From the NCBI GenBank assembly GCA_030653545.1, contig JAURZE010000033.1:114322-178321 (forward strand): a DNA stretch of 64,000 bases, in the 5' to 3' direction. Position numbers and translations under genes: made by a program. Position 1 is the first letter of the stretch. Each line of letters opens with the position of its first letter. This DNA comes from Nitrospira sp. Its GTDB lineage: Bacteria; Nitrospirota; Nitrospiria; Nitrospirales; Nitrospiraceae. Of the stretch, positions 8,261-17,032 are shown one piece after another. The notes below the pieces were generated by a model. The model was not told the origin of the DNA, searched no databases, and worked only from the letters and a program-made list of their open reading frames with translations.

Positions 8261-9865
8261 CTACCCCATATCGCGGAGCGTATGGTCAGGGTTGCGATCG
8301 CGGGCGATGGTCTTCATGACTTGGTCGCCGAAGAGCACCACCACACGCCCGCGTTGATCCTTCACCACCATGGACGCCGACGGCGCTTTGAAGGTCGCGG
8401 GATCTCCGCCCAACCAGGCACTGCATGAAAACGGAAGCGCATCCAGGATCGTTTCCACGCGATACTCGTGGCGCAGCCGGTATTGCAGCACGTCGAACTG
8501 CAGCCGGCCCACCGCCGCGACCAGCGAGTCCAGGTCGTTGAGGCTCCGCATGATCTGGACCGTGCCTTCTTGCGCCATCTGCTCCATCCCCTTGTCGAAG
8601 GCTTTTCGCTTGCCGACATCGGTCGGACGAAGCCGCGCGAAGATTTCCGGCTGGAACTGCGGCAGCGGTTTGAAGTTGAATCCGCCCGTCACCGAAATCG
8701 TGTCGCCGATGGCGAAGAGCCCGGGATTGATGATGCCGATGATGTCGCCTGGATAGGCCTCCTCCACCGTGCTCCGTTCCTGCGCGACCAGACTGTGCGG
8801 GCGCGAAAGGCGCACCTCTCGATTCAGTCGATGATGGGTCACCATCATGTCCCGTTCGAATCGCCCCGAACAGACCCGGAGGAACGCGGTGCTGTCCCGA
8901 TGCTTGGGATTCATGTTCGCCTGCAGCTTGAACACATAGGCGCTGAAGGGAGTCTCGACCGGATCGATGGTGCATTCGCTGCCATCCTCACGGTCGGCCA
9001 GCCGGGCGCTGGGACAGGGCGCAAGCGTCACGAAGGCGTCGAGGAAACTTTCGATCCCGAAGTTCGTGAGCGCGGACGCAAAAAACACCGGCGTCACGTC
9101 GCCGTTCAGAAACTGCTCGCGCGAAAACGGATTGCCGGCGATCTCGAGCAACTCCAGGTCGTGCTGCACCGGCTCCATAACGTCCGGAGGAACACGGCCG
9201 CTGCGTTCGAGGTCGGCTAAGAGCATATTCGCCACATCGACCTTCGTCGCGCCGCCATGCGCCGTCTTGCTGAACAGCTGGACGCGATGATCGGCCCGCG
9301 TCACGATCCCGACGAAATCGCTGCCGGAGCCGATCGGCCAGTTGACCGGACTTGCGTGAATATTAAGAGCCTGTTCCACTTCGGTCATCAGATCGAGCGG
9401 CGGACGTCCCGGCAAGTCCATTTTATTGATCAGCGTCAGGACGGGAATCCGCCGCAAGCGGCAGACGTCAAACAGCTTGCGCGTCTGCGTCTCTACCCCT
9501 TTGGCCGCATCGATAACCATGATCGCGCTGTCGGCCGCCGTCAGCGTTCGATAGGTGTCTTCGGAAAAGTCCTGGTGGCCCGGCGTATCGAGCAAATTGA
9601 TGATCGCATCCTTATACGGGAACTGCATGGCCGAGGCGGTGATGGAAATACCGCGCTCCTGCTCCATGCCCATCCAATCGGAAGCGGCGGTCTTGCCACC
9701 CTTGCGGCCGCGGACCATGCCCGCCGTCCGAATGAGCCCGGAATAGAGCAGCAGCTTTTCCGTGAGCGTCGTCTTGCCCGCGTCCGGATGGCTGATGATT
9801 GCAAAGGTCCTGCGGCGCGCCGTTGCCGCGGCCAATTCTCCCTGACGTGTCTGGTCGATAGCCAT
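8261..9865 (-). CDS. prfC: Peptide chain release factor 3
   Basis: The 534-residue product matches RF3 in length and order: a GTPase domain with SHPDAGKTT (G1), DTPGHQDFSEDT (G3) and LINKMD (G4). It has the RF3-specific GRKGGKTAASDWMGMEQERGIS insert region, then domains II and III with the late GRLQFDVLQYRL block. RF3 uses GTP to release RF1 or RF2 from the ribosome after termination. I placed the start at 9865 (MAIDQTRQGEL); an upstream extension is non-conserved. It faces the nitrilase-family gene divergently, with 99 bases between the starts. Confidence 0.95.
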   Translation of the reverse strand: MAIDQTRQGELAAATARRRTFAIISHPDAGKTTLTEKLLLYSGLIRTAGMVRGRKGGKTAASDWMGMEQERGISITASAMQFPYKDAIINLLDTPGHQDFSEDTYRTLTAADSAIMVIDAAKGVETQTRKLFDVCRLRRIPVLTLINKMDLPGRPPLDLMTEVEQALNIHASPVNWPIGSGSDFVGIVTRADHRVQLFSKTAHGGATKVDVANMLLADLERSGRVPPDVMEPVQHDLELLEIAGNPFSREQFLNGDVTPVFFASALTNFGIESFLDAFVTLAPCPSARLADREDGSECTIDPVETPFSAYVFKLQANMNPKHRDSTAFLRVCSGRFERDMMVTHHRLNREVRLSRPHSLVAQERSTVEEAYPGDIIGIINPGLFAIGDTISVTGGFNFKPLPQFQPEIFARLRPTDVGKRKAFDKGMEQMAQEGTVQIMRSLNDLDSLVAAVGRLQFDVLQYRLRHEYRVETILDALPFSCSAWLGGDPATFKAPSASMVVKDQRGRVVVLFGDQVMKTIARDRNPDHTLRDMG

Positions 9866-9964
9866 AATGGGTGCGCAGCATATCACACCGCTACCGACGG
9901 CCAACAGTCATCGACCAGGAGAAATCGACCGCCTCGCCGCTCGCGACGGCCACGCCAACCCTGT

Positions 9965-10759
9965 ATGATGCCGCCCATGGCCGCATCTTCGCTTCGCATC
10001 GCGTTTCTGCATCTGGCGCCGATTCCCGGCGATCTCGCCGGCAATCGACGGCTGATCGACACCGCCATCATGCAGGCAGCACAGGCGGGGGCCAACTGGA
10101 TCCTGACCCCTGAACTCGCGGTCTGTGGGTATAGTTTTGTGGATCGGATCGGTACCGACTGGATCGCGCCCCAGCCGGATGAGTGGATGACGCAGATGGG
10201 CCGCCTCGCATCGCGACTGCGGATCACGTTGTTCCTCGCTGTGCCGGAACAGGACCTTCGCACGAAGCAGTTGCACAATTCGCTGTTCGTGATCACCCCG
10301 GACGGCAGGCTCTCCGGCACTCACCGAAAGATCAACTCGCTGCGCGTGGGATCGGAAGCCTGGTCGACGCCAGGCACAGAGGCGATCCCGATTCCAGCCG
10401 CCCCGCTCGACAAAGTCGGGCTGCTCATTTGCGCCGATGCGTATTCTCCAGGCATCGCCGACAGCTTGCGCCGACAGGGCGCGCGGATGCTGGTATCCGC
10501 CGCCGCCTGGGCACCCGGCTTTCATGGCCCCAACGGCGAATGGGAGCGCTGCACGCGCGACACGGGGCTGCCGCTGTTCGTCTGCAACCGGACCGGGCCG
10601 GACCTCACCATGGATTTCACGAAAGCCGAGAGTGTCGTGGTGCAGGACGGAACGCGACGGCTTTCCATGAGCGCGGTACGCTCAACGATCTTTCTGATCG
10701 AATGGGACCTGCTCGGGCAGGACCTGGCAGCGCCGTCGTATCAACGCATCGAGCTGTAA
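9965..10759 (+). CDS. Carbon-nitrogen hydrolase (nitrilase superfamily)
   Basis: The product of about 264 residues has the full nitrilase triad: Glu50 in LTPELAVCGY, Lys122 in HRKINSLRVG and Cys156 in GLLICADAY. These enzymes hydrolyse or condense amides, nitriles or carbamoyl compounds. The spacing fits an omega-amidase or N-carbamoyl-type member; the substrate is not fixed. Two adjacent ATG codons at 9965 and 9968 and a third at 9977 could start it; none has a good ribosome-binding site. A much longer open frame upstream is antisense to prfC and is not part of the gene. Confidence 0.85.
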   Translation: MMPPMAASSLRIAFLHLAPIPGDLAGNRRLIDTAIMQAAQAGANWILTPELAVCGYSFVDRIGTDWIAPQPDEWMTQMGRLASRLRITLFLAVPEQDLRTKQLHNSLFVITPDGRLSGTHRKINSLRVGSEAWSTPGTEAIPIPAAPLDKVGLLICADAYSPGIADSLRRQGARMLVSAAAWAPGFHGPNGEWERCTRDTGLPLFVCNRTGPDLTMDFTKAESVVVQDGTRRLSMSAVRSTIFLIEWDLLGQDLAAPSYQRIEL

Positions 10760-10825
10760 GCGATCGATCCGTCTCTCTTTACCGGAAGAGGGGCCGCCCA
10801 TCCAACCGATACAAATCGCGGCTCC

Positions 10826-12433
10826 TCACTGCGGCACACGGCGCTCGCCGATACCCGCGCGCAACGCTTCGACATCGAGTTCATGTTCGAGCCGATGCAA
10901 CACCTCGTCGCTGATCGTCCCGTCGTTCCGCAATTGAATCAATGCCAGCCGTTCGGCGGTCAACGTGTCGTGCCGCAACTGCCTGAATCGTTCACCGGCC
11001 TCGGACGAACAGTCCGCATCGATGGGACCGGATCCGGCAAACCGCTGAAGCTGGCGGCTGTAATGAACCCTTAAACGCTCGATCTGCTCTATCCACAGGC
11101 CGTCTCCCGCCGCTAATCCGTCCAACCGTCCCAATGCGGCGAAAGCCGCCTGCTCACGTGCGAGCATTTCTTCCCGCTCAAGGCCGCGATCCTCCTTAAG
11201 CTGTAACGCACGGATGATCGGCGTGAGCGAAAGTCCCTGCAACACGAGCGTCGCAAGAATTACGGCGAAGCTGATCAGGATGATCTCCGCGCGAAACGGG
11301 AACGGCATTCCCGCCGCCGTCGTCACCGGCAAGGCCAGCGCGGCCGCCAGCGTGACAATCCCGCGCATCCCGGTCCAGGCTGTGACGAAAATATGCGGCC
11401 AAGGCGGCATCGGATCCCGAGCCCGCAACGTCGCGCTGATCAGGCGTGGCAACGCCGCCGCCGCCGGGACCCAGGCGAGACGCACGACAATCGCCGTCAG
11501 ACTGACCGCCGCGCCGGCCATCAAAACTGTGCCGAACCGGTCGACCGGGATGGCGGTACGCAAGGCTCCGAGTTGGAGCCCGATCAATATGAAAATGAAC
11601 CCATTCAACACGAAGATCAGCAGGTCCCACACCGCCCGCGCCTGCAGGCGCGTCACAGGAGCGACCGCCGCGCTGAAATGCTGCCGCACGTGCAGCCCTC
11701 CGGCCACACAGGCCAGCACCGCCGAGGCGTGCGTCACTTCGCCCAACACCCACGCCACATAGGGAGCGAGCAACGTGATGGCGATCTCCGAGAAACTGTC
11801 GGTCGTCGCGCGGAGCGCCCAACGCGACACCATCCCGACGGCGACCCCGATCGCCACGCCCCCGACTGCAGCCAGGACAAATTGCAGGAGCGTGTCGCCC
11901 AGCACGAAACTCCCGCCGACCGCGGCCCCGACAGCCGCGCGATAGAGCACCAGTGCCGTCGCGTCGTTCACCAGGCTTTCACCTTCTAAAATCGTCACCA
12001 CGCGACGGGGAATGCGCAGACGCTTCCCGATGGCGGTAGCCGACACCGCATCCGGCGGGGAAACGATGGCGCCTAAGGCAATGGCTTCCGCCCATCCGAG
12101 GCCCGGCAGCACCGCGCGGGCGACCGCCGCAACCGCCGCGGTCGTGGCCAACACCAGGCCCACCGCCAGCCATGAAATCGGACGGAGGTTCTCCTTAAAC
12201 TCCCGCCAGGAGGTAAAGTAGGCCGCCGCCCAGAGGATGGGCGGAAGGAACACAAGGAAGACCAGATCAGGACTGAGCGTGACCGTGGGAATCCCCGGGA
12301 TCAAGCCGAGGATCAATCCACCGATGACCAATAAGATGGGATAGGGAACGACGAGTTTCTGTGCGACGGTGGTCAACAACAGCACCACCGCCAGCAACAA
12401 GATGATTATCTCGAGCTGATGCAGACCGTCCAT
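10826..12433 (-). CDS. Na+/H+ antiporter, CPA1 (NhaP-like) family
   Basis: This 535-residue protein has about 12 membrane spans in the first 400 residues, then a soluble tail of about 130 residues rich in Arg, Glu and Leu. Visible CPA1 marks are FLPPILWAAAYFTS in helix 3, the GAIVSPPDAVSATAIGKRL loop with the ion-binding Asp, and EGESLVNDATALVLYR. The protein should exchange Na+ or K+ for protons across the inner membrane for pH and salt homeostasis. The cytoplasmic tail is usual in bacterial NhaP-like members. Neighbours do not help with regulation. Confidence 0.9.
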   Translation of the reverse strand: MDGLHQLEIIILLLAVVLLLTTVAQKLVVPYPILLVIGGLILGLIPGIPTVTLSPDLVFLVFLPPILWAAAYFTSWREFKENLRPISWLAVGLVLATTAAVAAVARAVLPGLGWAEAIALGAIVSPPDAVSATAIGKRLRIPRRVVTILEGESLVNDATALVLYRAAVGAAVGGSFVLGDTLLQFVLAAVGGVAIGVAVGMVSRWALRATTDSFSEIAITLLAPYVAWVLGEVTHASAVLACVAGGLHVRQHFSAAVAPVTRLQARAVWDLLIFVLNGFIFILIGLQLGALRTAIPVDRFGTVLMAGAAVSLTAIVVRLAWVPAAAALPRLISATLRARDPMPPWPHIFVTAWTGMRGIVTLAAALALPVTTAAGMPFPFRAEIILISFAVILATLVLQGLSLTPIIRALQLKEDRGLEREEMLAREQAAFAALGRLDGLAAGDGLWIEQIERLRVHYSRQLQRFAGSGPIDADCSSEAGERFRQLRHDTLTAERLALIQLRNDGTISDEVLHRLEHELDVEALRAGIGERRVPQ

Positions 12434-12585
12434 CGCAGGCCTTTCGCAATTTCCTGGAACGCAGGACCTGTGCGCAGGCTACTGAGGGAAGGCGGGAGAG
12501 TCAACTGAATCGGGCCGCCGCACCCCCGTCTTTCGGCCGGACGCGGGTGAGGGACCGTCAGCGGAACATCGAACAGCTAGAGCGA

Positions 12586-12966
12586 TCACGCAACTGATTG
12601 AACTTGCGAGGAGAGAAACCGCTGGAGTCTGATGGCCGCGGTGGACGTCAGATGCATGAACTCAAGTCCAAATGTATTGTCCTTTGCCCATCGAACCGTC
12701 GCCCGCTCAACCGCCAACGGAGCCACCTGTTTCGGCAAGCGCAGCAGCACCGTGACCTGATCGCCCGGATTCATCGGAGCTTCGCTCGTAACTCGGGCGC
12801 CTTTGAGCGACACATCGTACACCACGCCGAGGCCGGCCCGTTTTTTCGCAAACCAGCGCGGCCGCGCCTTCTCCGCCAACGCACAGGAAAAGGGAACCGG
12901 AACGCGCATCCGCGTATGTTCACGGATATCAAGAAACAACTCATCGGGCATCGTGGCAGACTTCAT
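12586..12966 (-). CDS. PilZ domain protein
   Basis: The 126-residue product carries the PilZ signature in order: an Arg-rich start (REHTRMRVPVPFSC), then DVSLKGARV, matching RxxxR and (D/N)xSxxG, and a final hydrophobic helix. PilZ domains bind cyclic di-GMP and act as stand-alone adaptors. No cyclase or phosphodiesterase is encoded in the window, so the partner is unknown. It precedes the antiporter on the same strand by about 150 bases with no obvious link. Confidence 0.8.
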   Translation of the reverse strand: MKSATMPDELFLDIREHTRMRVPVPFSCALAEKARPRWFAKKRAGLGVVYDVSLKGARVTSEAPMNPGDQVTVLLRLPKQVAPLAVERATVRWAKDNTFGLEFMHLTSTAAIRLQRFLSSQVQSVA

Positions 12967-13295
12967 CGGGCATCCTTTCGTTCAACTCACTGTGCCGACT
13001 GTACACAACTGCGATCGGTTCGAGAACGAAATTGTATGTTTGTGCAGATTTCTACTTACCCTTTTACTGGACACACCCAGGTTGTTCTTCCTGCGCTCCT
13101 CAGGCACGATACCGGGACTGGACATTCGCCAACACGTCAATGGGTTCGTGGCCATGCGTATACGAAGAAGCAGAGAAACGCTCCCCGCTTTTTATGTGAT
13201 AGCCCATTGTCGATTTCTGGTTTGCAGAACGACTATCCAACAGAGGCAGGTATCCGGCCCTGCGACATGCCACCTGTAACCCATTGGAGCACACC
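12967..13295. other. 329-base divergent intergenic region ahead of the ECF42 cluster
   Basis: No gene is seen. The left end is the upstream region of the PilZ gene. The right half holds the first ECF42-type promoter (13208-13233) and a 62-base leader up to the first YCII gene, which has a GGAG 7 bases before its ATG. The middle part (about 13020-13130) is richer in T and C than its surroundings and has no structure I could support. Confidence 0.5.
13208..13235 (+). promoter_or_regulatory. ECF42-type promoter P1 (upstream of YCII-sigma operon)
   Basis: TGTCGA at 13208-13213 is followed by a 16-base spacer and CGAC at 13230-13233 (CGACTA in full). These match the -35 TGTCGA and -10 CGA/TC pattern I recall for ECF42 sigma factors. 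The extended ten bases TGTCGATTTC and the CGACTA are repeated at two other promoters in this cluster. It would drive the first YCII gene and the sigma factor itself, giving autoregulation. Confidence 0.7.
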
Positions 13296-13652
13296 ATGAA
13301 ATACCTCTGTCTGGTCTATGTCGAAGAGAAGATCCTCCATGCCTTGCCAAACCATGAGCGGGTCGCCCTCTCGGACGAATCGATGGCCTACTGCGACCGG
13401 TTACAGAAGGTCGGCCAGCTGCTGGCGGCCTCCCCGCTCCATCCGGTCGAAACCGCCACAACCGTGCGGGTCCGCGAGGGGAAGGCCACGACGACCGACG
13501 GGCCGTTTGCCGAAACGAAAGAACAGCTGGGCGGCTTTCTCATGCTCGATGTGCCGGATCTGAACGACGCGATCCGCATTGCCACGCATTTCCCCGCCGC
13601 CCGTTATGGCAGCGTGGAAGTCCGTCCGATGAAGGAACTCGGCTGCGCATAA
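13296..13652 (+). CDS. YCII/DGPF-domain protein 1
   Basis: The 118-residue product is a YCII-related protein of the DGPF subgroup, with the motif at residues 68-71 inside TTDGPFAETKEQLGG. Start at 13296 follows a GGAG by 7 bases; an open extension of four codons lacks one. DGPF proteins are the standard genomic partners of ECF42 sigma factors. Their biochemical function is not established; the fold resembles ferredoxin-like dimers of the YCII/Dabb type. It lies 12 bases before the sigma gene and after promoter P1. Confidence 0.88.
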   Translation: MKYLCLVYVEEKILHALPNHERVALSDESMAYCDRLQKVGQLLAASPLHPVETATTVRVREGKATTTDGPFAETKEQLGGFLMLDVPDLNDAIRIATHFPAARYGSVEVRPMKELGCA

Positions 13653-13664
13653 TCGGCCTCCGCC

Positions 13665-14867
13665 ATGAGCGATGACGCAACCACACTGGTCCGCACAAAA
13701 GCCGAGGAGGTGTACCGGTCCGAGTCGCGCCGGGTCCTCGCGACGCTCATCCGGCTGCTTAAGGATTTCGATCTGGCCGAAGAAGCCCTCCACGAGGCCT
13801 TCGCGGCGGCCATGGAGCAATGGACGCGCGACGGCATTCCCGCCAACCCCCGCGCCTGGCTCGTCTCCACCGGCCGATTTAAAGCGATTGACGGTTTACG
13901 ACGGCGCGCCCGTTACGATGCCTCGCTCAACGAGCTGGCCAAAGACATGGAAGACGCGACCGGTGAGGCGACCGAACGAGAGGAGGACGGCATTGAAGAC
14001 GACCGGCTACGGTTGATCTTCACCTGCTGCCATCCGGCGCTCAAGCCCGAGGCCCAACTGGCGCTGACGTTGCGTGAAGTCTGCGGCCTCACGACCGAAG
14101 AGGTCGCCCGCGCCTTTCTCTCCTCCCCTACGACGTTGGCCCAGCGGATCGTCCGCGCCAAGGCGAAAATCCGCGACGCACGGATTCCCTACGAAGTGCC
14201 TCCGCCCACCGAACGGCCGGACCGGCTGGATTCGGTCCTGCAGGTCATCTATCTCGTCTTCAACGAGGGATATTCTGCCTCCTCCGGCGCCTCGCTCACG
14301 CGAGCCGACCTCTCGGGCGAGGCGATCCGCTTGGGCAGACTACTACTGGAACTGTTGCCGGAACCGGAAGTCATGGGCCTGCTCGCGCTGATGCTGCTGC
14401 ACGAATCGCGACGCCAAGCACGTACATCTTCCGAGGGAGAGATTGTGCTTCTGGACCAGCAGGACCGGTCGCGCTGGGATCGAGCCCTGATTGCGGAAGG
14501 CATCGCACTCATTGAACGGGCGCTCACCTCGCGGCGGTTCGGCCCCTACACCCTGCAAGCGGCGATCGCCGCCGTCCATGCCGAAGCGTCGAGCGCAGCT
14601 GCAACCGATTGGGCTCAAATCGTCGCCCTCTATGACTTATTGATGCGCGCGGCCCCCTCTTCGATCATTGAGCTCAATCGTGCGGTGGCCCTGGCGATGC
14701 GGGACGGCCCCGCCGCAGGCCTCGCGCTGGTGGACACCATCCTGGCGCGTGGCGAGCTGGGGGACTACCATTTGATCCACGCCACCAGGGCCGATTTCTG
14801 CCGGCGCTTGGGGCAGGCAGCGGACGCCCGCACCTCCTACGAACGGGCCCTCGCCCTAACAAAATAG
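13665..14867 (+). CDS. ECF42-type RNA polymerase sigma factor with C-terminal helical-repeat extension
   Basis: The 400-residue protein is far longer than a minimal ECF sigma factor of about 190 residues. Residues 10-90 form region 2 ([40 protein letters not shown]). Residues 125-180 form region 4 with a helix-turn-helix ([31 protein letters not shown]). The remaining 215 residues are helical, with TPR-like pairs near the end ([15 protein letters not shown]). This architecture, next to DGPF proteins, defines ECF42. No anti-sigma factor is adjacent; in this group the C-terminal extension is thought to control activity. Confidence 0.92.
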   Translation: MSDDATTLVRTKAEEVYRSESRRVLATLIRLLKDFDLAEEALHEAFAAAMEQWTRDGIPANPRAWLVSTGRFKAIDGLRRRARYDASLNELAKDMEDATGEATEREEDGIEDDRLRLIFTCCHPALKPEAQLALTLREVCGLTTEEVARAFLSSPTTLAQRIVRAKAKIRDARIPYEVPPPTERPDRLDSVLQVIYLVFNEGYSASSGASLTRADLSGEAIRLGRLLLELLPEPEVMGLLALMLLHESRRQARTSSEGEIVLLDQQDRSRWDRALIAEGIALIERALTSRRFGPYTLQAAIAAVHAEASSAAATDWAQIVALYDLLMRAAPSSIIELNRAVALAMRDGPAAGLALVDTILARGELGDYHLIHATRADFCRRLGQAADARTSYERALALTK

Positions 14868-14869
14868 GA

Positions 14870-14902
14870 GCCAGAACGGCGGTTTCTTGAGAAACGGCTG
14901 GC
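14870..14902 (+). repeat. Inverted repeat just after the sigma gene
   Basis: GCCAG at 14870 pairs with CTGGC ending at 14902, and inside them GTTTC (14882-14886) pairs with GAAAC (14891-14895) over a 4-base loop. The hairpin starts 2 bases after the sigma stop codon and ends 26 bases before promoter P2. It lacks a T-run, so it may be a weak terminator or an mRNA 3-prime stabiliser. It separates the sigma unit from the next one. Confidence 0.4.
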
Positions 14903-14928
14903 CGAGCTGGATTAACCGGAGTGCCTCT

Positions 14929-14956
14929 TGTCGATTTCGGACGCCGGGAACGACTA
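14929..14956 (+). promoter_or_regulatory. ECF42-type promoter P2 (upstream of second YCII gene)
   Basis: TGTCGATTTC begins at 14929, and CGACTA begins at 14951, leaving 16 bases between TGTCGA and CGAC. The layout is the same as P1. The element ends 25 bases before the ATG at 14982, so the leader is short but still includes a GAGGAG ribosome-binding site. Confidence 0.72.
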
Positions 14957-14981
14957 GAAGGTGAAAGGGAGAGGAGCGGCC

Positions 14982-15353
14982 ATGAAATACCTGTTGTTAG
15001 TGCACCACAATGAAGAATCATTCAGCAAGATGAGTGAGGAGACCCGGCAAAGCATGCTGGCCGAATCGATCCAACTCTGTCACCAGCTGCATGGGAAGGG
15101 ACAATATGTGCATGCCTCGCCGCTCCAACCCGTCGCTACCGCCACGGTTGTCCAGGTGCGTGACGGGAAACGGTCGGTCACGGACGGACCGTTCATCGAA
15201 ACCCGCGAGCAACTCGCCGGCTATTTCCTGGTCGACGCACAGGATTTGGACGAGGCGATCGACGTCGCAGGACGGATTCCAGGCGCACGGATCGGAGCGG
15301 TGGAAGTCCGACCGCTTCGGGAGATCGCGGGGTTGCCCGGTGAACGTTCGTGA
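14982..15353 (+). CDS. YCII/DGPF-domain protein 2
   Basis: The 123-residue paralogue of the gene at 13296 has DGPF at residues 68-71 (SVTDGPFIETREQLAG) and the shared ending VEVRPLREI. Start at 14982 is set by GAGGAG 5 bases upstream. Strong similarity along its whole length to protein 1, including SPL-P-VATAT, indicates local duplication. It has its own ECF42-type promoter (P2). Function unknown beyond membership in the predicted regulon. Confidence 0.88.
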   Translation: MKYLLLVHHNEESFSKMSEETRQSMLAESIQLCHQLHGKGQYVHASPLQPVATATVVQVRDGKRSVTDGPFIETREQLAGYFLVDAQDLDEAIDVAGRIPGARIGAVEVRPLREIAGLPGERS

Positions 15354-15424
15354 AGCGTATCTTGCCGAGAACAAAGCAGTTTCAGCGAAGAACGAAAAGC
15401 GGGGAATGAAGGACAATTCCGGCA

Positions 15425-15453
15425 TGTCGATTTCGAGCGGTCTCGTTCGACTA
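15425..15453 (+). promoter_or_regulatory. ECF42-type promoter P3 (upstream of VOC protein)
   Basis: TGTCGATTTC begins at 15425 and CGACTA at 15448, with 17 bases between TGTCGA and CGAC, one more than in P1 and P2. The distance from the -10 element to the ATG at 15514 is about 62 bases, the same as for P1. It should drive the VOC protein and the YCII, SRPBCC and later genes on the same strand. Confidence 0.7.
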
Positions 15454-15513
15454 TACAACAGAGTCTGACGCGCAAGCCTACTCGGTCGGTTCAGCAGAAG
15501 GGAACGCAACGCT

Positions 15514-16005
15514 ATGCATATGCAAAAGATCACGCCCTGTTTGTGGTTCGATGACCAAGCCGAAGAGGCGGCGCGGTTTTATACGTCGATCTTCAAGAAC
15601 TCCAGGATCGGACACGTGACCCGCTATGGCGAGGCCGGTGCCGGGGTTTCGGGAAGACCGAAAGGCTCGGTCATGACCGTGACATTTGAAATAGAGGGGC
15701 AGGAATTCATGGCCTTAAACGGCGGCCCGCGCTTTCCATTCACCGAGGCGGTATCGTTCATGGTGAAATGCGAGACACAGCATGACATCGACGAGATGTG
15801 GAGCAAACTCTCCGAAGGCGGAGAGGAAGGCCCCTGTGGCTGGCTGAAAGACAAGTATGGCCTGTCATGGCAAATCGTCGTGCCTGAATGGGACGAGATG
15901 TTGCGGGACAAGGATTCCACTAAATCCGAACGGGTGATGCAGGCCATCCTGCACATGAGCAAACCCGATCTAAAGGCGATCAAGCGAGCGTATGACGGGA
16001 CATAA
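15514..16005 (+). CDS. VOC/PhnB-like (glyoxalase-fold) protein
   Basis: The 163-residue product matches the PhnB/3-demethylubiquinone-like branch of the vicinal oxygen chelate superfamily. It opens with KITPCLWFDDQAEEAARFYTSIFKNS and has a central EFMALNGGPRFPFTEAVSFMV strand pair, then GWLKDKYGLSWQIVVP. Members bind a metal in a paired beta-alpha-beta-beta-beta fold, but many in this branch have no known activity. A second Met at residue 3 is an alternative start. It follows promoter P3 and leads a long plus-strand unit. Confidence 0.85.
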   Translation: MHMQKITPCLWFDDQAEEAARFYTSIFKNSRIGHVTRYGEAGAGVSGRPKGSVMTVTFEIEGQEFMALNGGPRFPFTEAVSFMVKCETQHDIDEMWSKLSEGGEEGPCGWLKDKYGLSWQIVVPEWDEMLRDKDSTKSERVMQAILHMSKPDLKAIKRAYDGT

Positions 16006-16054
16006 ACCAACCACCGAATACGCATGAGCCACTTGCGGAAAAGGAAACATCACC

Positions 16055-16480
16055 ATGCGATTCATGATTATGATCAAAGCCACGAAGGATTCGGAAGCCG
16101 GAGTGATGCCGAGTGAACAACTCCTCACTGAGATGGGCCGGTTCAACGAAGAGTTGGTGAAGGCCGGCGTGCTACTGGCCGGCGAAGGACTCCAGCCAAG
16201 CTCGAAAGGCTCGCGCGTGAAATTTTCAGGAGAGAAGCGGACGGTGATCGACGGTCCCTTCGCCGAAACGAAGGAGCTGATTGCCGGCTATTGGTTGTGG
16301 CAGGTGAAGTCGAAGGAAGAGGCGATCGAGTGGGTCAAACGCTGCCCCAATCCCATGCCGGGAGAATCCGAGATCGAAATTCGTCAAGTATTTGAGGCCG
16401 ACGACTTCGGCGCCGAGTTCACCCCAGAGTTGAGAGAGCAAGAAGACCGAGTACGAGCGCAGGCAGCGCACAACAAGTAG
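16055..16480 (+). CDS. YCII/DGPF-domain protein 3
   Basis: The 141-residue protein starts MRFMIMIKATKDSEAGVMPS and has DGPF at residues 66-69 (VIDGPFAETKELIAGYW). It is a different branch of the DGPF family from proteins 1 and 2, with an acidic C-terminal tail of about 35 residues. It lies 49 bases after the VOC gene and before an SRPBCC gene, a combination seen with other ECF41/ECF42-linked clusters. An AAAAGGAAA lies about 8 bases before the ATG. Confidence 0.87.
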   Translation: MRFMIMIKATKDSEAGVMPSEQLLTEMGRFNEELVKAGVLLAGEGLQPSSKGSRVKFSGEKRTVIDGPFAETKELIAGYWLWQVKSKEEAIEWVKRCPNPMPGESEIEIRQVFEADDFGAEFTPELREQEDRVRAQAAHNK

Positions 16481-16489
16481 GAGGGAGTC

Positions 16490-17017
16490 ATGCTGAAGAC
16501 CATCGCTCTGCTCGCCATAACTTTGATGGCTGCCATCCTCATCTATGCCGCGACAAAGCCTGATACCTTCCGCGTCCAGCGAGCGGCGACCATCATGGCG
16601 GCGCCGGAGAAAGTCTTTGGGCTCATCAGCGATCTACATCAGTGGGCCGCCTGGTCGCCCTGGGAGAAGATGGACCCGGCGATGAAGAGGACCTATAGCG
16701 GCGCTCCCCAAGGGACGGGCGCCGCGCTCGAATGGGACGGCAATACCGATGTCGGCACGGGACGCATGGAGATCGTCAGCGCGGTTCCTTCATCGCGGGT
16801 CGTGTTCAAACTCGACTTTCTGAAACCGTTTGAAGCCCACAACCAGGCCGAATTCACCCTGGAAGGTGGAGGAACTGCCACAACCGTGACCTGGGCCATG
16901 CATGGCCCTCAACCGTACATGATGAAAGTCATGGATGTGGTGATGGGCATGGACAAGATGGTCGGAAAAGACTTTGAAACCGGCTTGGCCAATCTGAAAC
17001 AATTGGCTGAGCAATAA
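16490..17017 (+). CDS. SRPBCC-fold (polyketide cyclase/START-like) protein with N-terminal anchor
   Basis: The 175-residue protein has an N-terminal hydrophobic helix (IALLAITLMAAILIYAA), then a START-like domain: VQRAATIMAAPEKVFGLISDLHQWAAWSPWEKMDP is typical of the SRPBCC family. The pocket should bind a hydrophobic ligand. The N-terminal helix suggests that the domain is tethered to the membrane on the periplasmic side. It follows YCII protein 3 by 9 bases with GGAGG before the ATG, so they are co-translated neighbours. Confidence 0.85.
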   Translation: MLKTIALLAITLMAAILIYAATKPDTFRVQRAATIMAAPEKVFGLISDLHQWAAWSPWEKMDPAMKRTYSGAPQGTGAALEWDGNTDVGTGRMEIVSAVPSSRVVFKLDFLKPFEAHNQAEFTLEGGGTATTVTWAMHGPQPYMMKVMDVVMGMDKMVGKDFETGLANLKQLAEQ

Positions 17018-17032
17018 ACCAAGGAGGCCGCT

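Noticed and set aside
8286..9881. Several open frames in other phases across prfC
   Set aside because: They are low-complexity shadows of the RF3 gene, which matches its family end to end.
9257..9964. Long N-terminal extension in frame with the nitrilase-family gene
   Set aside because: It is fully antisense to prfC and has no nitrilase or other domain; the family N-terminus begins at the ATG codons near 9965.
11393..11989. Plus-strand open frame of 198 codons inside the antiporter gene
   Set aside because: It is antisense to a clear membrane protein gene and is His/Arg/Gln-rich, a typical shadow of GC-rich code.
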